A stretch of 64,000 nt of DNA from an uncultured Eubacteriales bacterium (GTDB taxonomy: Bacteria; Bacillota; Clostridia; Oscillospirales; Acutalibacteraceae): positions 1 to 64,000 of the forward strand of contig CAKSQS010000001.1 of NCBI GenBank assembly GCA_934486705.1, read 5' to 3'. Below are positions 42,759 to 50,884 of this stretch, one piece after another. A program made the position numbers and the translations under genes. How positions within the stretch are numbered: position 1 is the first letter of the stretch; the number at the start of each line of letters is the position of its first letter. The notes beneath the pieces are model-generated. The model was not told the origin of the DNA, searched no databases, and saw only the letters and a list, made by a program, of their open reading frames with translations.

Positions 42759-43404
42759 TCTTTTTCCCCCCGAGAGTAAGCTTTTTTTCTTCGCCGTGAA
42801 TAAGACGCTTTATGTTATCCTTATGCTTTGCAAAAACAATAATACCCATAGCAATGCTCAAAGCTGCCACAACAAATATATTGCCCTCGCCCGCAAAAAA
42901 TAATATAGAGAGTACAACCACCGTAAGCGCAGCGGCAAGCGAGCCGAGCGATACGATTTTGGTTGTAAGCAGCACAAGTGCAAAGGCGCAAAGCCCCAAT
43001 ATAATTGCAATAGGGCAGCACACTGCGTATATACCTACGCTTGTGGCAGCACCCTTGCCGCCCTTAAACTGGAAGTATATAGGGAAAACGTGCCCCAGCA
43101 TACAGGCAACGCCGCAAAGGTACGCACCGTAAATTGGGTGTAACCAATTGGTGCCGGAGGACATGACAAGCCCGAAAACCAGCTTGCCGAGGTATGAGGC
43201 TACAAAACCCTTTAACGCATCGCAAATAAAGGTAAGTATGCCCGGCAGAAAGCCCGCCGTGCGCATAACGTTTGTAGCACCCGCGTTTCCGCTGCCGAGC
43301 TTACGCACATCTTTTTTCAAAAAAGCCTTTGCGAATATTACCGCGAAATTTACACTGCCTATAAAATATGCCGCTATAACAACAGCCACTGCTGCAAATG
43401 CCAT
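42751..43404 (-). CDS. plsY: Acyl-phosphate:glycerol-3-phosphate acyltransferase
   Basis: 217 residues with five to seven membrane helices. It transfers an acyl group from acyl phosphate to glycerol 3-phosphate, the first step of phospholipid synthesis in Firmicutes. The conserved loops are present: GSGNAGATNVMRTAG near 37-51, GHVFPIYFQFKGGKGAATSVG near the centre and a later FAKHKDNIKRLIHGEEKK tail. AAGGGG precedes the ATG, which overlaps the der stop by one base. It is followed by gpsA, which makes its acceptor. Confidence 0.95.
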   Translation of the reverse strand: MAFAAVAVVIAAYFIGSVNFAVIFAKAFLKKDVRKLGSGNAGATNVMRTAGFLPGILTFICDALKGFVASYLGKLVFGLVMSSGTNWLHPIYGAYLCGVACMLGHVFPIYFQFKGGKGAATSVGIYAVCCPIAIILGLCAFALVLLTTKIVSLGSLAAALTVVVLSILFFAGEGNIFVVAALSIAMGIIVFAKHKDNIKRLIHGEEKKLTLGGKKNG

Positions 43405-44726
43405 TATTTTTCGCCCCTTTCACGAATTACAAAGCGCACGGGAGTACCCTCAAGCCCGAAGGTCGAGCGTATCTGATTTTCCAAATAACGCTGATACGAA
43501 AAATGGAAAAGCTCCGCTTTATTGCAAAAGCAAACAAATGTGGGCGGCTTTGTGGAGGCTTGGGTCATATAATAAATTTTAAGCCGCTTGCCCTTATCTG
43601 TCGGGGGCTGAACGCGCGCGGTGGCGTCGGCTAAAATATCGTTGAGCATACCCGTTGAAATGCGCATATTGTTCTGCTCGTATACATATTTAATAAGCTC
43701 GAAAAGCCTGTCAACCCGCTGCCCCGTTTTGGCGGATATAAAAATTATGGGCGCATAGGGCATAAATGAAAAGTCCTTCATTAAGGATTTGCGCGTGCTG
43801 TCCATTGTTCTGCCGTCCTTTGAAACGGCGTCCCACTTGTTTACAGCTATAATGCACGCCTTGCCCTGCTCAACCGCAAGCCCCGCAACCTTTGAGTCCT
43901 GCTCGGTAAAGCCCTCTGTGCCGTCTATCATAATAACGCACACGTCGGCGCGCTCCACCGCCATTTTGGCGCGTAAAACGCTGTATTTTTCAATTTTTTC
44001 CTCAACGCGGCTTTTTCTTCTCAGCCCAGCCGTGTCTATAAAATTATACTTTATTCCGTCGCGCTCTATGTGGGTGTCGATCGCGTCGCGCGTAGTTCCC
44101 GCAATATCCGATACCAGCGAGCGCTCCTCGCCCGCAATTTGATTTATAAGTGATGATTTACCCGCGTTCGGTTTGCCTATAACGGCTACGTTGATTATAT
44201 CCTCGTCTTCGTCCTCAAATTCTTCCTCGGGTATGTGCTCTATAACCGCGTCAAGCAAATCTCCCGTGCCGTGCCCGTGAACGGAGGAGACAGCAATCGG
44301 GTCGCCTATTCCGAGGTTGTAAAACTCGTAAAAATCGGGCGGCACTTCGCCTATACCGTCGCACTTATTAACGCAAAGCACCACGGGCTTGCCGCTTTTT
44401 TGCAGCATTGCGGCAACCTCTGCATCCGCCGCGGTAACGCCCGCCTTTATATCGGTAACAAATATTATAGCCGACGCGGTATCAATAGCAAGCTGCGCCT
44501 GCGCGCGCATACCCGCCAGTATAACGTCGCCGCCGTCCGGCTCTATTCCGCCGGTATCAACCAGCATAAACTTTTTGCCGAGCCACTCGCCGTCGCCGTA
44601 AATACGGTCTCTTGTAACACCCGGAGTATCGTCCACAATTGAAAGACGTTTGCCTATTATCTTGTTAAAAAGGGTGGATTTTCCCACATTCGGTCTGCCC
44701 ACAACCGCTACAACAGGCTTTGCCAT
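43404..44726 (-). CDS. der: Ribosome biogenesis GTPase Der (EngA)
   Basis: 440 residues with two tandem G domains and a C-terminal KH-like domain. The first P-loop is GRPNVGKSTLFNK near 10-22 with DTPG and NKCD; the second is GKPNAGKSSLINQ near 182-194 with DTAG and NKWD. Der assists assembly of the 50S subunit. An acidic linker (EEEFEDEDED) joins the two G domains. The gene ends with the KH-type region (PVRFVIRERGEK). GAGAGGTG precedes the ATG. It sits between the DUF512 gene and plsY, an order often seen in Clostridia. Confidence 0.96.
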   Translation of the reverse strand: MAKPVVAVVGRPNVGKSTLFNKIIGKRLSIVDDTPGVTRDRIYGDGEWLGKKFMLVDTGGIEPDGGDVILAGMRAQAQLAIDTASAIIFVTDIKAGVTAADAEVAAMLQKSGKPVVLCVNKCDGIGEVPPDFYEFYNLGIGDPIAVSSVHGHGTGDLLDAVIEHIPEEEFEDEDEDIINVAVIGKPNAGKSSLINQIAGEERSLVSDIAGTTRDAIDTHIERDGIKYNFIDTAGLRRKSRVEEKIEKYSVLRAKMAVERADVCVIMIDGTEGFTEQDSKVAGLAVEQGKACIIAVNKWDAVSKDGRTMDSTRKSLMKDFSFMPYAPIIFISAKTGQRVDRLFELIKYVYEQNNMRISTGMLNDILADATARVQPPTDKGKRLKIYYMTQASTKPPTFVCFCNKAELFHFSYQRYLENQIRSTFGLEGTPVRFVIRERGEK

Positions 44727-44744
44727 TTTTAAAGCACCTCTCTT

Positions 44745-46052
44745 TTATTCTGTTCCTATTATTGCCTCGGTAAGCTCATATCCGTCATTCGCCACGGGGG
44801 TTATTTTAATATTGAGCCGCTCCGACAGCTCTGTAAGCGTTATGCTGTCAAGAAACATATCGCCCTCGCTCCTCAGCATTGTGGCGGGTATCAGCAGCTC
44901 GTCGCCGAGGTCCTTATCGCCTATCTGCTTTATTATATCGGTGGCGGTAACAAGCCCCGAAACGGTTATTTTACCGCCGAAAAATTCATTTTTAATAGCG
45001 TACACATTGCATTTGAGCCCCGCGCGCTTTTCTTCGCACAGCTTTGCAACCGAGGCTATAAGCGGGTACGCCGCCTCGCCCGTTGCAAGCGATACCTTGC
45101 GGGGCGCACCGCTTGTTTCTTCCGTATCCGCCAGCGCGTCTTCTACCTCTTTTTTCATAAGCGCCCACATTCCCACGCCGTTTTCAAGCTGTAAAAAGTC
45201 GCCGTAATACTCGGCGCTCGGCATTTCGCGCTCGGCTAAAATATAAAATTCATCCGCAGCATAAACCCGCCTGTCACCGTATTTTTTCTCGCAAAAATCG
45301 CCGAAACGGTCTATTATATCAATAACCGCGCCCGCCGTTTCTTTATTAAAGGTTTCAAGCTTTTCAAGCCCGTCCCTATAAGCTGTAACGCCTACGGGCA
45401 CTGCCGCTATGCACTCGGCATTTTCAAGGGCGCACAGGTCTGTAAGGCTTCTTTCAAGCTCCGCGCCGTCGTTATACCCGGGGCACAGCACCAGTTGGCA
45501 GTTAAGCTTTATTCCCGCGGCGTTAAAGCGGTCTATTATAGAAAGCACCTTGCCCGCGCTTTTGTTTTTCATCATTTTAACGCGCAGCTCGGGGTTGGTT
45601 GTATGCACCGATACGTTTATCGGGCTTATGTGCATTTTTATAATGCGCTCGATTTCGTGCTCGGAAATATTGGTAAGGGTTATATAATTGCCGAAAAGAA
45701 AGGAAAGGCGGGAGTCGTCGTCCTTAAAATATAGGCTTTCGCGCATTCCCGGCGGCAGCTGGTCTATAAAGCAGAAAACGCACTTATTGCGGCAGGAATG
45801 CTGCTTATCCATAAGGTAGGTTTCAAATTCAAGCCCCAATTCTTCATATTCCCGCTTTTTTATTTTCGCTTTTTTAAGCTTTCCGCTCTCGTCGATATAT
45901 TTTAAAACGGGGCGGGTCACGTCTTGATAGAATCTATAATCCAAAACGTCAACTATTTCATTGTCGTTTATCGAAATAAGTGTATTGCCGCCGTGAAGTC
46001 CCGCTTTATCTGCCGGGCTGCCCGGGGTAACAGACGATATTACAACAGACAC
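44745..46052 (-). CDS. DUF512 protein: PDZ plus radical-SAM-like domain
   Basis: 435 residues. A PDZ-like domain (SSVTPGSPADKAGLHGGNTL) opens the protein, then a cysteine motif CRNKCVFCFIDQLP near 88-101, which is the CxxxCxxC signature of radical-SAM-type iron-sulfur binding, and a barrel with VSVHTTNPELRVKMM. The C-terminal DUF512 region follows. The biochemical role is unknown. It starts at GTG with AAAGGAGG close upstream and precedes der by about 18 bases, the usual partnership. Confidence 0.9.
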   Translation of the reverse strand: MSVVISSVTPGSPADKAGLHGGNTLISINDNEIVDVLDYRFYQDVTRPVLKYIDESGKLKKAKIKKREYEELGLEFETYLMDKQHSCRNKCVFCFIDQLPPGMRESLYFKDDDSRLSFLFGNYITLTNISEHEIERIIKMHISPINVSVHTTNPELRVKMMKNKSAGKVLSIIDRFNAAGIKLNCQLVLCPGYNDGAELERSLTDLCALENAECIAAVPVGVTAYRDGLEKLETFNKETAGAVIDIIDRFGDFCEKKYGDRRVYAADEFYILAEREMPSAEYYGDFLQLENGVGMWALMKKEVEDALADTEETSGAPRKVSLATGEAAYPLIASVAKLCEEKRAGLKCNVYAIKNEFFGGKITVSGLVTATDIIKQIGDKDLGDELLIPATMLRSEGDMFLDSITLTELSERLNIKITPVANDGYELTEAIIGTE

Positions 46053-46088
46053 TTTGCCGCCTCCTTTATATATGTATATAAGATTAAA

Positions 46089-46115
46089 GCAGAGGAGGAT
46101 ACACTCCCCCTCTGC
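46089..46115 (-). terminator. Possible weak terminator after rpmF
   Basis: GCAGAGG pairs with CCTCTGC around an inner GGA/TCC stem. On the minus strand only TTTAATC follows, so read-through into the DUF512 gene is likely. Confidence 0.4.
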
Positions 46116-46139
46116 CCCGTTACAAGATAGACAAACGAA

Positions 46140-46322
46140 TTACTCGCCGACCTTTACTACCTCGCGTCCGTCATAATGACCGCAGGCAGAGCAAAGTCTG
46201 TGCGGGCGCTTATATTCACCGCAGTTAGAGCATCTTACCAGTGTCGGTGCGCTTATCTTCCAGACGTTGTTTCTTCTCTTATCACGTCTTGCCTTTGATG
46301 TTTTTCTCTTAGGTACTGCCAT
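46140..46322 (-). CDS. rpmF: 50S ribosomal protein L32
   Basis: 60 residues. The N terminus AVPKRKTSKARRDKRR is diagnostic for L32, followed by the zinc-ribbon cysteines CSNC and CSAC in CSNCGEYKRPHRLCSACGHY. The frame extends further upstream, but the ATG at 46322 has a full AAGGAGGTG ribosome site eight bases before it and gives the normal family length. It follows the YceD-like gene, the standard pairing in bacteria. Confidence 0.96.
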   Translation of the reverse strand: MAVPKRKTSKARRDKRRNNVWKISAPTLVRCSNCGEYKRPHRLCSACGHYDGREVVKVGE

Positions 46323-46351
46323 TTTTGAGCACCTCCTTAAAAAAATAAGTA

Positions 46352-46849
46352 TTAGTCCTTCAGCAAATCGGCAAGTGCCGAAAGCCTTGGATCTATCTCT
46401 CTTTTGGGACAACCGCATTCGCCCTCATTGAGGTTTTTACCGCACTTTTCGCAAATGCCCTTGCAATCCTCTTTGCATAAATGCTTCATGGGAACGCTTA
46501 CGACAACCTCGGAATACACAAGCTCGTCAAGATCCAATTTCATATCGGGAACCGGCAGAATACTGTCGCTTTCCTCACCCTCAATAGCGGGGGCTAAGGA
46601 CTTGTCTATTTTAACGGTGTATTCCCTTGCCGTTTCCGCTCCGCAGCGGTCGCATGGGGCGCTGTATTCATAAGTTATTACGGCGCTCAGCACGGTAAGG
46701 CTTGCTTTGTTGGTAACGATGCCGCTGATTTTAACGGGCTTTTTGAGCGGATAAACGCCCGAAAATTCAACGTCGCTCATATCCAAAGCATACTCAATCG
46801 GTAAGGAAGAATTTTCATTGACAAAAATGCGTTTTAAATCAAGAACCAT
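46352..46849 (-). CDS. YceD/DUF177 family protein
   Basis: 165 residues. It has the DUF177 layout with a central SAPCDRCGAETAREYTV segment and a C-terminal cysteine cluster (CKEDCKGICEKCGKNLN, then GECGC). The family is linked to large-subunit rRNA accumulation and almost always precedes rpmF, as here. The acidic LDLDELVYSEVVVSVPM stretch is typical. GAGGTGGAAG precedes the ATG. It is the first gene behind a perfect sigma-A promoter. Confidence 0.92.
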   Translation of the reverse strand: MVLDLKRIFVNENSSLPIEYALDMSDVEFSGVYPLKKPVKISGIVTNKASLTVLSAVITYEYSAPCDRCGAETAREYTVKIDKSLAPAIEGEESDSILPVPDMKLDLDELVYSEVVVSVPMKHLCKEDCKGICEKCGKNLNEGECGCPKREIDPRLSALADLLKD

Positions 46850-46876
46850 ACTTCCACCTCTATCGTCACAAAGTTT

Positions 46877-46905
46877 ATTATATCCGCAGAAATACCCTTT
46901 GTCAA
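46877..46905 (-). promoter_or_regulatory. Perfect consensus promoter of the yceD-rpmF run
   Basis: On the minus strand TTGACA (46905-46900), 17 bases, TATAAT (46882-46877). The predicted start is about 20 bases upstream of the YceD ATG. Confidence 0.85.
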
Positions 46906-46935
46906 GAGATTATTTGATTTTTAGGGCATATAATT

Positions 46936-48048
46936 TTATTTTTTTGAGCTTACATACTCCGAAACGCAGCTCTTCATTTCGTCCCAGTGCTTTTCCATTT
47001 CGCTTACAAGCTTTAACTGGGTGCGGCAGCGGTCGAGATTATGCTCGGGGTAGGCGGTCTTGAAATACTTATCGCCGTCAATAAAATCGGCTAAAAAGCG
47101 CATTCCGCATTCAATCGTCATCATTTTGGCGCCTTCGGGCAGCAGCATTATTTCGCTGTCGGATAAAAGTCCGCCGCAGCCGTCCAAAAAGCCCTTTGTG
47201 TATACGCGGAATTTTTCCATATCAAGGTTTACCTTTGAAAGGTCCTTTTCGTCCTCTGCCGCGGTGCTTGCGCCGAAACGTATTGCGTCGCCGAAATCGG
47301 TTACCGAAAAGCCCGGCATAATCGTATCAAGGTCTATAACGCAAAGCGCCTTGCGCGTGGTGTTATCAAGCAAAACGTTGTTGCACTTGGTATCGTTATG
47401 GCTGACGCGCAGCGGCAGCTTGCCCGCGCTGTGGTTTTCAAAAAGCACGGGGTAAAAGTCGGCGCGCGCTTTAATAAAATCAATTTCCGGCTTTACAAGG
47501 TGCGCTCTGCCCGAGCGGTCTTCACTTACCGATTGCAGAAAATCATTGTACCTTTTCGGGGTGTTGTGAAAATCGGGAATTATTTCGTGCAGGCTTTCCG
47601 CGGGAAAATCATTAAGCGCTTTTTGGAATTTACCGAACGCTAAAGCGCACTGGTAAAAGTCCTCGTCGCTCTCGGGCAGATCAATGCTTACCGAATTATC
47701 TATAAACTCATAAATTCGCCAAAAGGTTTTATTTTCGTCTATATAATATGTATGCCCGTCCTCCGACCTTAAAAAGTCGATTATCTTTTCTCCGTCCGCC
47801 GCGCTTTCTTTAATATGTGCGGTTACGCGGTCTATGTTTTCCATAACCGCGCAAATGTTTTTGAAAACATTGGTGTTTATTGCCTGAAGTATGTATTTCT
47901 TCTTTTCGCCGCCCTCTGCCATTTCAAGCAAGAACGTACTGTTTATATGACCGCTGCCGAAGCACTCGCAGCCTGTAATTTCGCCGGGAAGATTAAATTT
48001 TTCCGCAATTTCCTCTGCGGTCTTCTGTTCGGAAACAGATATTGACAT
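46936..48048 (-). CDS. Aminoglycoside-phosphotransferase-fold sugar kinase, NahK-like
   Basis: 370 residues with a kinase fold of the APH/choline-kinase class. The catalytic loop is SHNDTKCNNVLLDN, and the metal-binding segment is CVIDLDTIMPGFSVTDFGDAIRFGA. This combination matches N-acetylhexosamine 1-kinases, which phosphorylate GlcNAc or GalNAc at C1 in Leloir-type salvage. Other APH-fold kinases cannot be excluded. GGTGGAG precedes the ATG. It is monocistronic behind a TTGACA-17-TATATT promoter. A hexosamine kinase would suit the GH109-like enzyme elsewhere in this window (inference). Confidence 0.8.
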   Translation of the reverse strand: MSISVSEQKTAEEIAEKFNLPGEITGCECFGSGHINSTFLLEMAEGGEKKKYILQAINTNVFKNICAVMENIDRVTAHIKESAADGEKIIDFLRSEDGHTYYIDENKTFWRIYEFIDNSVSIDLPESDEDFYQCALAFGKFQKALNDFPAESLHEIIPDFHNTPKRYNDFLQSVSEDRSGRAHLVKPEIDFIKARADFYPVLFENHSAGKLPLRVSHNDTKCNNVLLDNTTRKALCVIDLDTIMPGFSVTDFGDAIRFGASTAAEDEKDLSKVNLDMEKFRVYTKGFLDGCGGLLSDSEIMLLPEGAKMMTIECGMRFLADFIDGDKYFKTAYPEHNLDRCRTQLKLVSEMEKHWDEMKSCVSEYVSSKK

Positions 48049-48082
48049 ATATTATCTCCACCTAATGTTTGATATAAAAAAT

Positions 48083-48111
48083 AATATAACATAATCCGCG
48101 CCGTTTGTCAA
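48083..48111 (-). promoter_or_regulatory. Sigma-A promoter of the NahK-like kinase
   Basis: On the minus strand TTGACA (48111-48106), 17 bases, TATATT (48088-48083), about 30 bases before the ATG. Confidence 0.8.
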
Positions 48112-48158
48112 ATTTCTTCTTAAACAAATGCTACATTGTGGAATATATACCAAAATAA

Positions 48159-48249
48159 TGTCGAAATATTTATAACATTTATTCTAAACCCTAAAAGTTT
48201 GAAAAAAATTAAAAAAACACTTTACAACTTTATCGTAATGAAGTATAAT
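48159..48249 (+). promoter_or_regulatory. Promoter of the amino-acid transporter with upstream 0A-like box
   Basis: TTTACA (48221-48226), 17 bases, TATAAT (48244-48249) form a strong promoter. TGTCGAA at 48159-48165 matches the core of the Spo0A binding site. The rest of 48112-48281 is AT-rich with nothing else recognisable. Confidence 0.6.
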
Positions 48250-48281
48250 ACAGACAACAACTTAAACAGAGGTGCAGAAAA

Positions 48282-49076
48282 ATGAAAAAAATATTGGCAA
48301 TGGTAATGTGTGTGTGTCTCGCGGTTATGTTTACCGCCTGCGGAAAAAGCAAGGATCAAACCGACAGCGAGTATGTAAAGGAAAAAGGCAAGCTGGTTAT
48401 AGGTATAACCGATTACGCTCCTATGGATTATGAAAAGACCAAGGGCAGCGGCGAATGGATAGGATTTGACGCGGATATGGCAAAGGCGTTTGCAAAGGAG
48501 CTTGGCGTTAAGGCGGAATTTGTTGTTATCGAGTGGGATAACAAAATAATGGAACTTAAGGGCAAGAGCATTGACTGCGTATGGAACGGTATGACGATAA
48601 CCGACGAGGTTAAGAACGGCATGGAGGTTTCAAACGCTTACTGCAAGAACACGCAGGTTGTAGTGGTTAAAAAGGACTTAGCCGATAAGTATAAGACGGT
48701 TGAAAGCGTTAAGGATCTTAAATTTGCAGCCGAGGCCGGCTCTGCCGGAGAAAAGGCGCTTAAAGGGCTTGGCTACAGTGTAACGGCCGTAGGCGCACAG
48801 TCCGACGCGCTTATGGAGGTTAACGCGGGAACAAGCGACGCGGCGGTTATAGACCTGCTTATGGCGGGCGCTATGATAGGCGAGGGCACAAGCTATGAAA
48901 ACTTAGCTTACACCGTAGGCGTAGCTGATGAAGAAGATTTCGGCGTAGGCTTCCGCAAGGGCTCTGATTTAGCAGAAAAGCTCAACGATTTCTTCAAGAA
49001 AGCGTATTCTGATGGCTCTATGAAAGAAACCGCTGCTACATACGGCGTTCAGGAAGCCGTAATCGAGCAAAAGTAA
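48282..49076 (+). CDS. Amino-acid ABC transporter substrate-binding lipoprotein
   Basis: 264 residues of the polar-amino-acid binding class (SBP_bac_3). The signal peptide ends in a lipobox (VMFTACG, cysteine 20). The domain starts with KGKLVIGITDYAPMDYE and contains WIGFDADMAKAFAKELG, IDCVWNGMTITDEVKNGM and AVIDLLMAGAM. GAGGTG precedes the ATG. It leads an operon with permease and ATPase genes, and a hairpin at 49091-49118 separates it from them, a usual way to raise the binding protein level. Confidence 0.95.
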   Translation: MKKILAMVMCVCLAVMFTACGKSKDQTDSEYVKEKGKLVIGITDYAPMDYEKTKGSGEWIGFDADMAKAFAKELGVKAEFVVIEWDNKIMELKGKSIDCVWNGMTITDEVKNGMEVSNAYCKNTQVVVVKKDLADKYKTVESVKDLKFAAEAGSAGEKALKGLGYSVTAVGAQSDALMEVNAGTSDAAVIDLLMAGAMIGEGTSYENLAYTVGVADEEDFGVGFRKGSDLAEKLNDFFKKAYSDGSMKETAATYGVQEAVIEQK

Positions 49077-49090
49077 AAATTTAATTTGAC

Positions 49091-49118
49091 AGGCAGGGGG
49101 AGTTTTCTCTGCCTGCCT
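49091..49118 (+). promoter_or_regulatory. Intercistronic hairpin after the amino-acid binding protein gene
   Basis: AGGCAG pairs with CTGCCT, with an inner GAG/CTC and a TTTT loop. No T-run follows, so partial termination or mRNA stabilisation is more likely than a full stop. Confidence 0.5.
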
Positions 49119-49146
49119 TGTACTGTAAAAAAGGAATTATATATTT

Positions 49147-49806
49147 ATGTTACAAACGGTAATACCCACGCTTTGCGGCGGCTTTTTAAAAACGCTTGAA
49201 ATATTTGCTGTTACGCTCCTCGGCGCTTTGCCCTTGGGGCTTATAATTGCGTTCGGCTCAATGAGCCGCTTTATTCCGCTAAAAGCCCTTATAAGAACGA
49301 TTGTATGGATAGTGCGCGGCACGCCGCTTATGCTCCAGCTTTTAATAATATACTACGGCCCCGGTATTTTGTTTGACAATAATATTTGGGGCGGCGGTGC
49401 AAACGGAAGATTGACAGCGGCACTCGCAGCGTTTATAATAAACTATGCCTGCTATTTTTCCGAAATTTACCGCGGCGGAATTGAGAGCATATCCAAAGGG
49501 CAGATTGAGGCGGGTCAGGTTTTGGGTATGACCCGCAGCCAGATATTTTTCAAAATAGTGCTTTTGCAGGTTATAAAGCGCATTGTGCCGCCTATGAGCA
49601 ATGAAATAATCACGCTTGTTAAGGATACCTCGCTTGCCCGCATAATCGCGGTTTATGAGCTTATTTGGGCGGGGCAGACCTTTATAAAGGGCGCGGCGAT
49701 TATCTGGCCGCTGTTTATGACGGGTATTTTTTATCTTGCTTTCAGCGGAATACTTACCCTGCTTTTCGGCTACATAGAAAAGAAACTTAGCTATTTTAAC
49801 GCCTGA
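49147..49806 (+). CDS. Amino-acid ABC transporter permease (HisM/GlnP type)
   Basis: 219 residues with about five membrane helices. The N terminus (GGFLKTLEIFAVTLLGALPL) and the RGTPLMLQLLIIYYG segment are typical of polar-amino-acid permeases. The EAA-type loop reads IEAGQVLGMTRSQIFFKIVL. One permease gene suggests a homodimer. AAAAGGAA precedes the ATG. The ATPase gene follows after nine bases. Confidence 0.94.
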   Translation: MLQTVIPTLCGGFLKTLEIFAVTLLGALPLGLIIAFGSMSRFIPLKALIRTIVWIVRGTPLMLQLLIIYYGPGILFDNNIWGGGANGRLTAALAAFIINYACYFSEIYRGGIESISKGQIEAGQVLGMTRSQIFFKIVLLQVIKRIVPPMSNEIITLVKDTSLARIIAVYELIWAGQTFIKGAAIIWPLFMTGIFYLAFSGILTLLFGYIEKKLSYFNA

Positions 49807-49815
49807 GGTGTAACA

Positions 49816-50574
49816 ATGTCAGTTTTGGAAGTTAAAAATATAAAAAAGAACTTCGGCAAGACCGAGGTGTTAAAGGGAATAAGCTTTTCGCTTGAAAAAG
49901 GCGAGGTGCTTTCAATTATAGGGTCTTCGGGCAGCGGTAAAACGACCCTTTTGCGCTGCCTTAATTTCCTTGAATTTGCCGAGAGCGGCACTATATCGGT
50001 CGGCGGAAAAGTATTATTCGACGGCGACGCGGCGAAAAAACCTACGGAGAATGAAATACGGCTTAACCGTCTGCACTTCGGGCTTGTATTTCAGTCCTTC
50101 AACCTTTTCCCGCAGTACAGCGTGCTTAAAAATGTAACATTAGCTCCCGTTTTGCTTAAAAGAATGACCGAGGATGAGGCGGAAAAAAAGGCGCGCGAGT
50201 TAATAGCGCGCGTGGGGCTTGCCGATAGGATAAACAGCTACCCCTGCCGGCTTTCGGGCGGGCAGCAGCAGCGCGTGGCAATAGCAAGGGCGCTGGCGCT
50301 TGAACCCGATATACTCTGCTTTGACGAACCCACAAGCGCGCTCGACCCCGAGCTTACCGGCGAGGTTTTAAGGGTAATAAAGGACCTTAAAAGCACCGGC
50401 AGCACTATGATAGTGGTGACCCACGAAATGGAATTTGCCCGCAATGTATCGGATAAGGTGCTGTTTATGGCGGACGGCGTGGTTGAAGAATCGGGCACAC
50501 CCGAGGAGGTTTTCGGCAAGCCGCAGTCGGATAAAACAAAGAGCTTTTTAAATAAATCACTTGAAAGCGTGTAG
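49816..50574 (+). CDS. Amino-acid ABC transporter ATPase (GlnQ type)
   Basis: 252 residues. Walker A is GSSGSGKTTLLR near 38-49, the signature motif is LSGGQQQRVAIARALALEP, Walker B is ILCFDEPTSALDP, and the switch histidine is in VVTHEM. It energises the permease and binding protein encoded just upstream. A glutamine, cystine or similar polar amino acid is the probable cargo; the sequence does not decide. It is the only ABC ATPase in this window and belongs to the amino-acid class, so it is not a good candidate for driving the sugar permeases. Confidence 0.95.
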   Translation: MSVLEVKNIKKNFGKTEVLKGISFSLEKGEVLSIIGSSGSGKTTLLRCLNFLEFAESGTISVGGKVLFDGDAAKKPTENEIRLNRLHFGLVFQSFNLFPQYSVLKNVTLAPVLLKRMTEDEAEKKARELIARVGLADRINSYPCRLSGGQQQRVAIARALALEPDILCFDEPTSALDPELTGEVLRVIKDLKSTGSTMIVVTHEMEFARNVSDKVLFMADGVVEESGTPEEVFGKPQSDKTKSFLNKSLESV

Positions 50575-50577
50575 TAT

Positions 50578-50871
50578 ATGAATATTAAAAGCACCGATAA
50601 TAAGATGATAGACGATTTATACGACCTTATATTGTCGCTCAAAACCAGAGAGGATTGCCGCGAGCTTTTCAGCGATATGTGCACAAATAAAGAAATTGAG
50701 CAAATGGCGCAGCGCATTTACGCCGCGCGGCTTTTAATTGAGGGCAAAACATATAATCAGGTTATAGAAGAAACCGATATATCATCGGCTACGTTAAGCC
50801 GCGTTTCTCGATGCGTGCAGTACGGCGAGGGCTACAGAAAATTTCTTGCCGACGGTGAAGAAAAGCAATAA
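50578..50871 (+). CDS. YerC/TrpR-like DNA-binding protein
   Basis: 97 residues, all helical, of the TrpR-related YerC/YecD group. The family pattern is clear: DLYDLILSLKTREDCRELF, then DMCTNKEIEQMAQRIYAARLL and a helix-turn-helix GKTYNQVIEETDISSATLSRV. It probably binds an operator as a dimer and uses a small metabolite as corepressor (family knowledge). The gene begins three bases after the ATPase stop, so it may regulate this same operon (inference). Confidence 0.9.
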   Translation: MNIKSTDNKMIDDLYDLILSLKTREDCRELFSDMCTNKEIEQMAQRIYAARLLIEGKTYNQVIEETDISSATLSRVSRCVQYGEGYRKFLADGEEKQ

Positions 50872-50884
50872 CTGACGAAAGACG

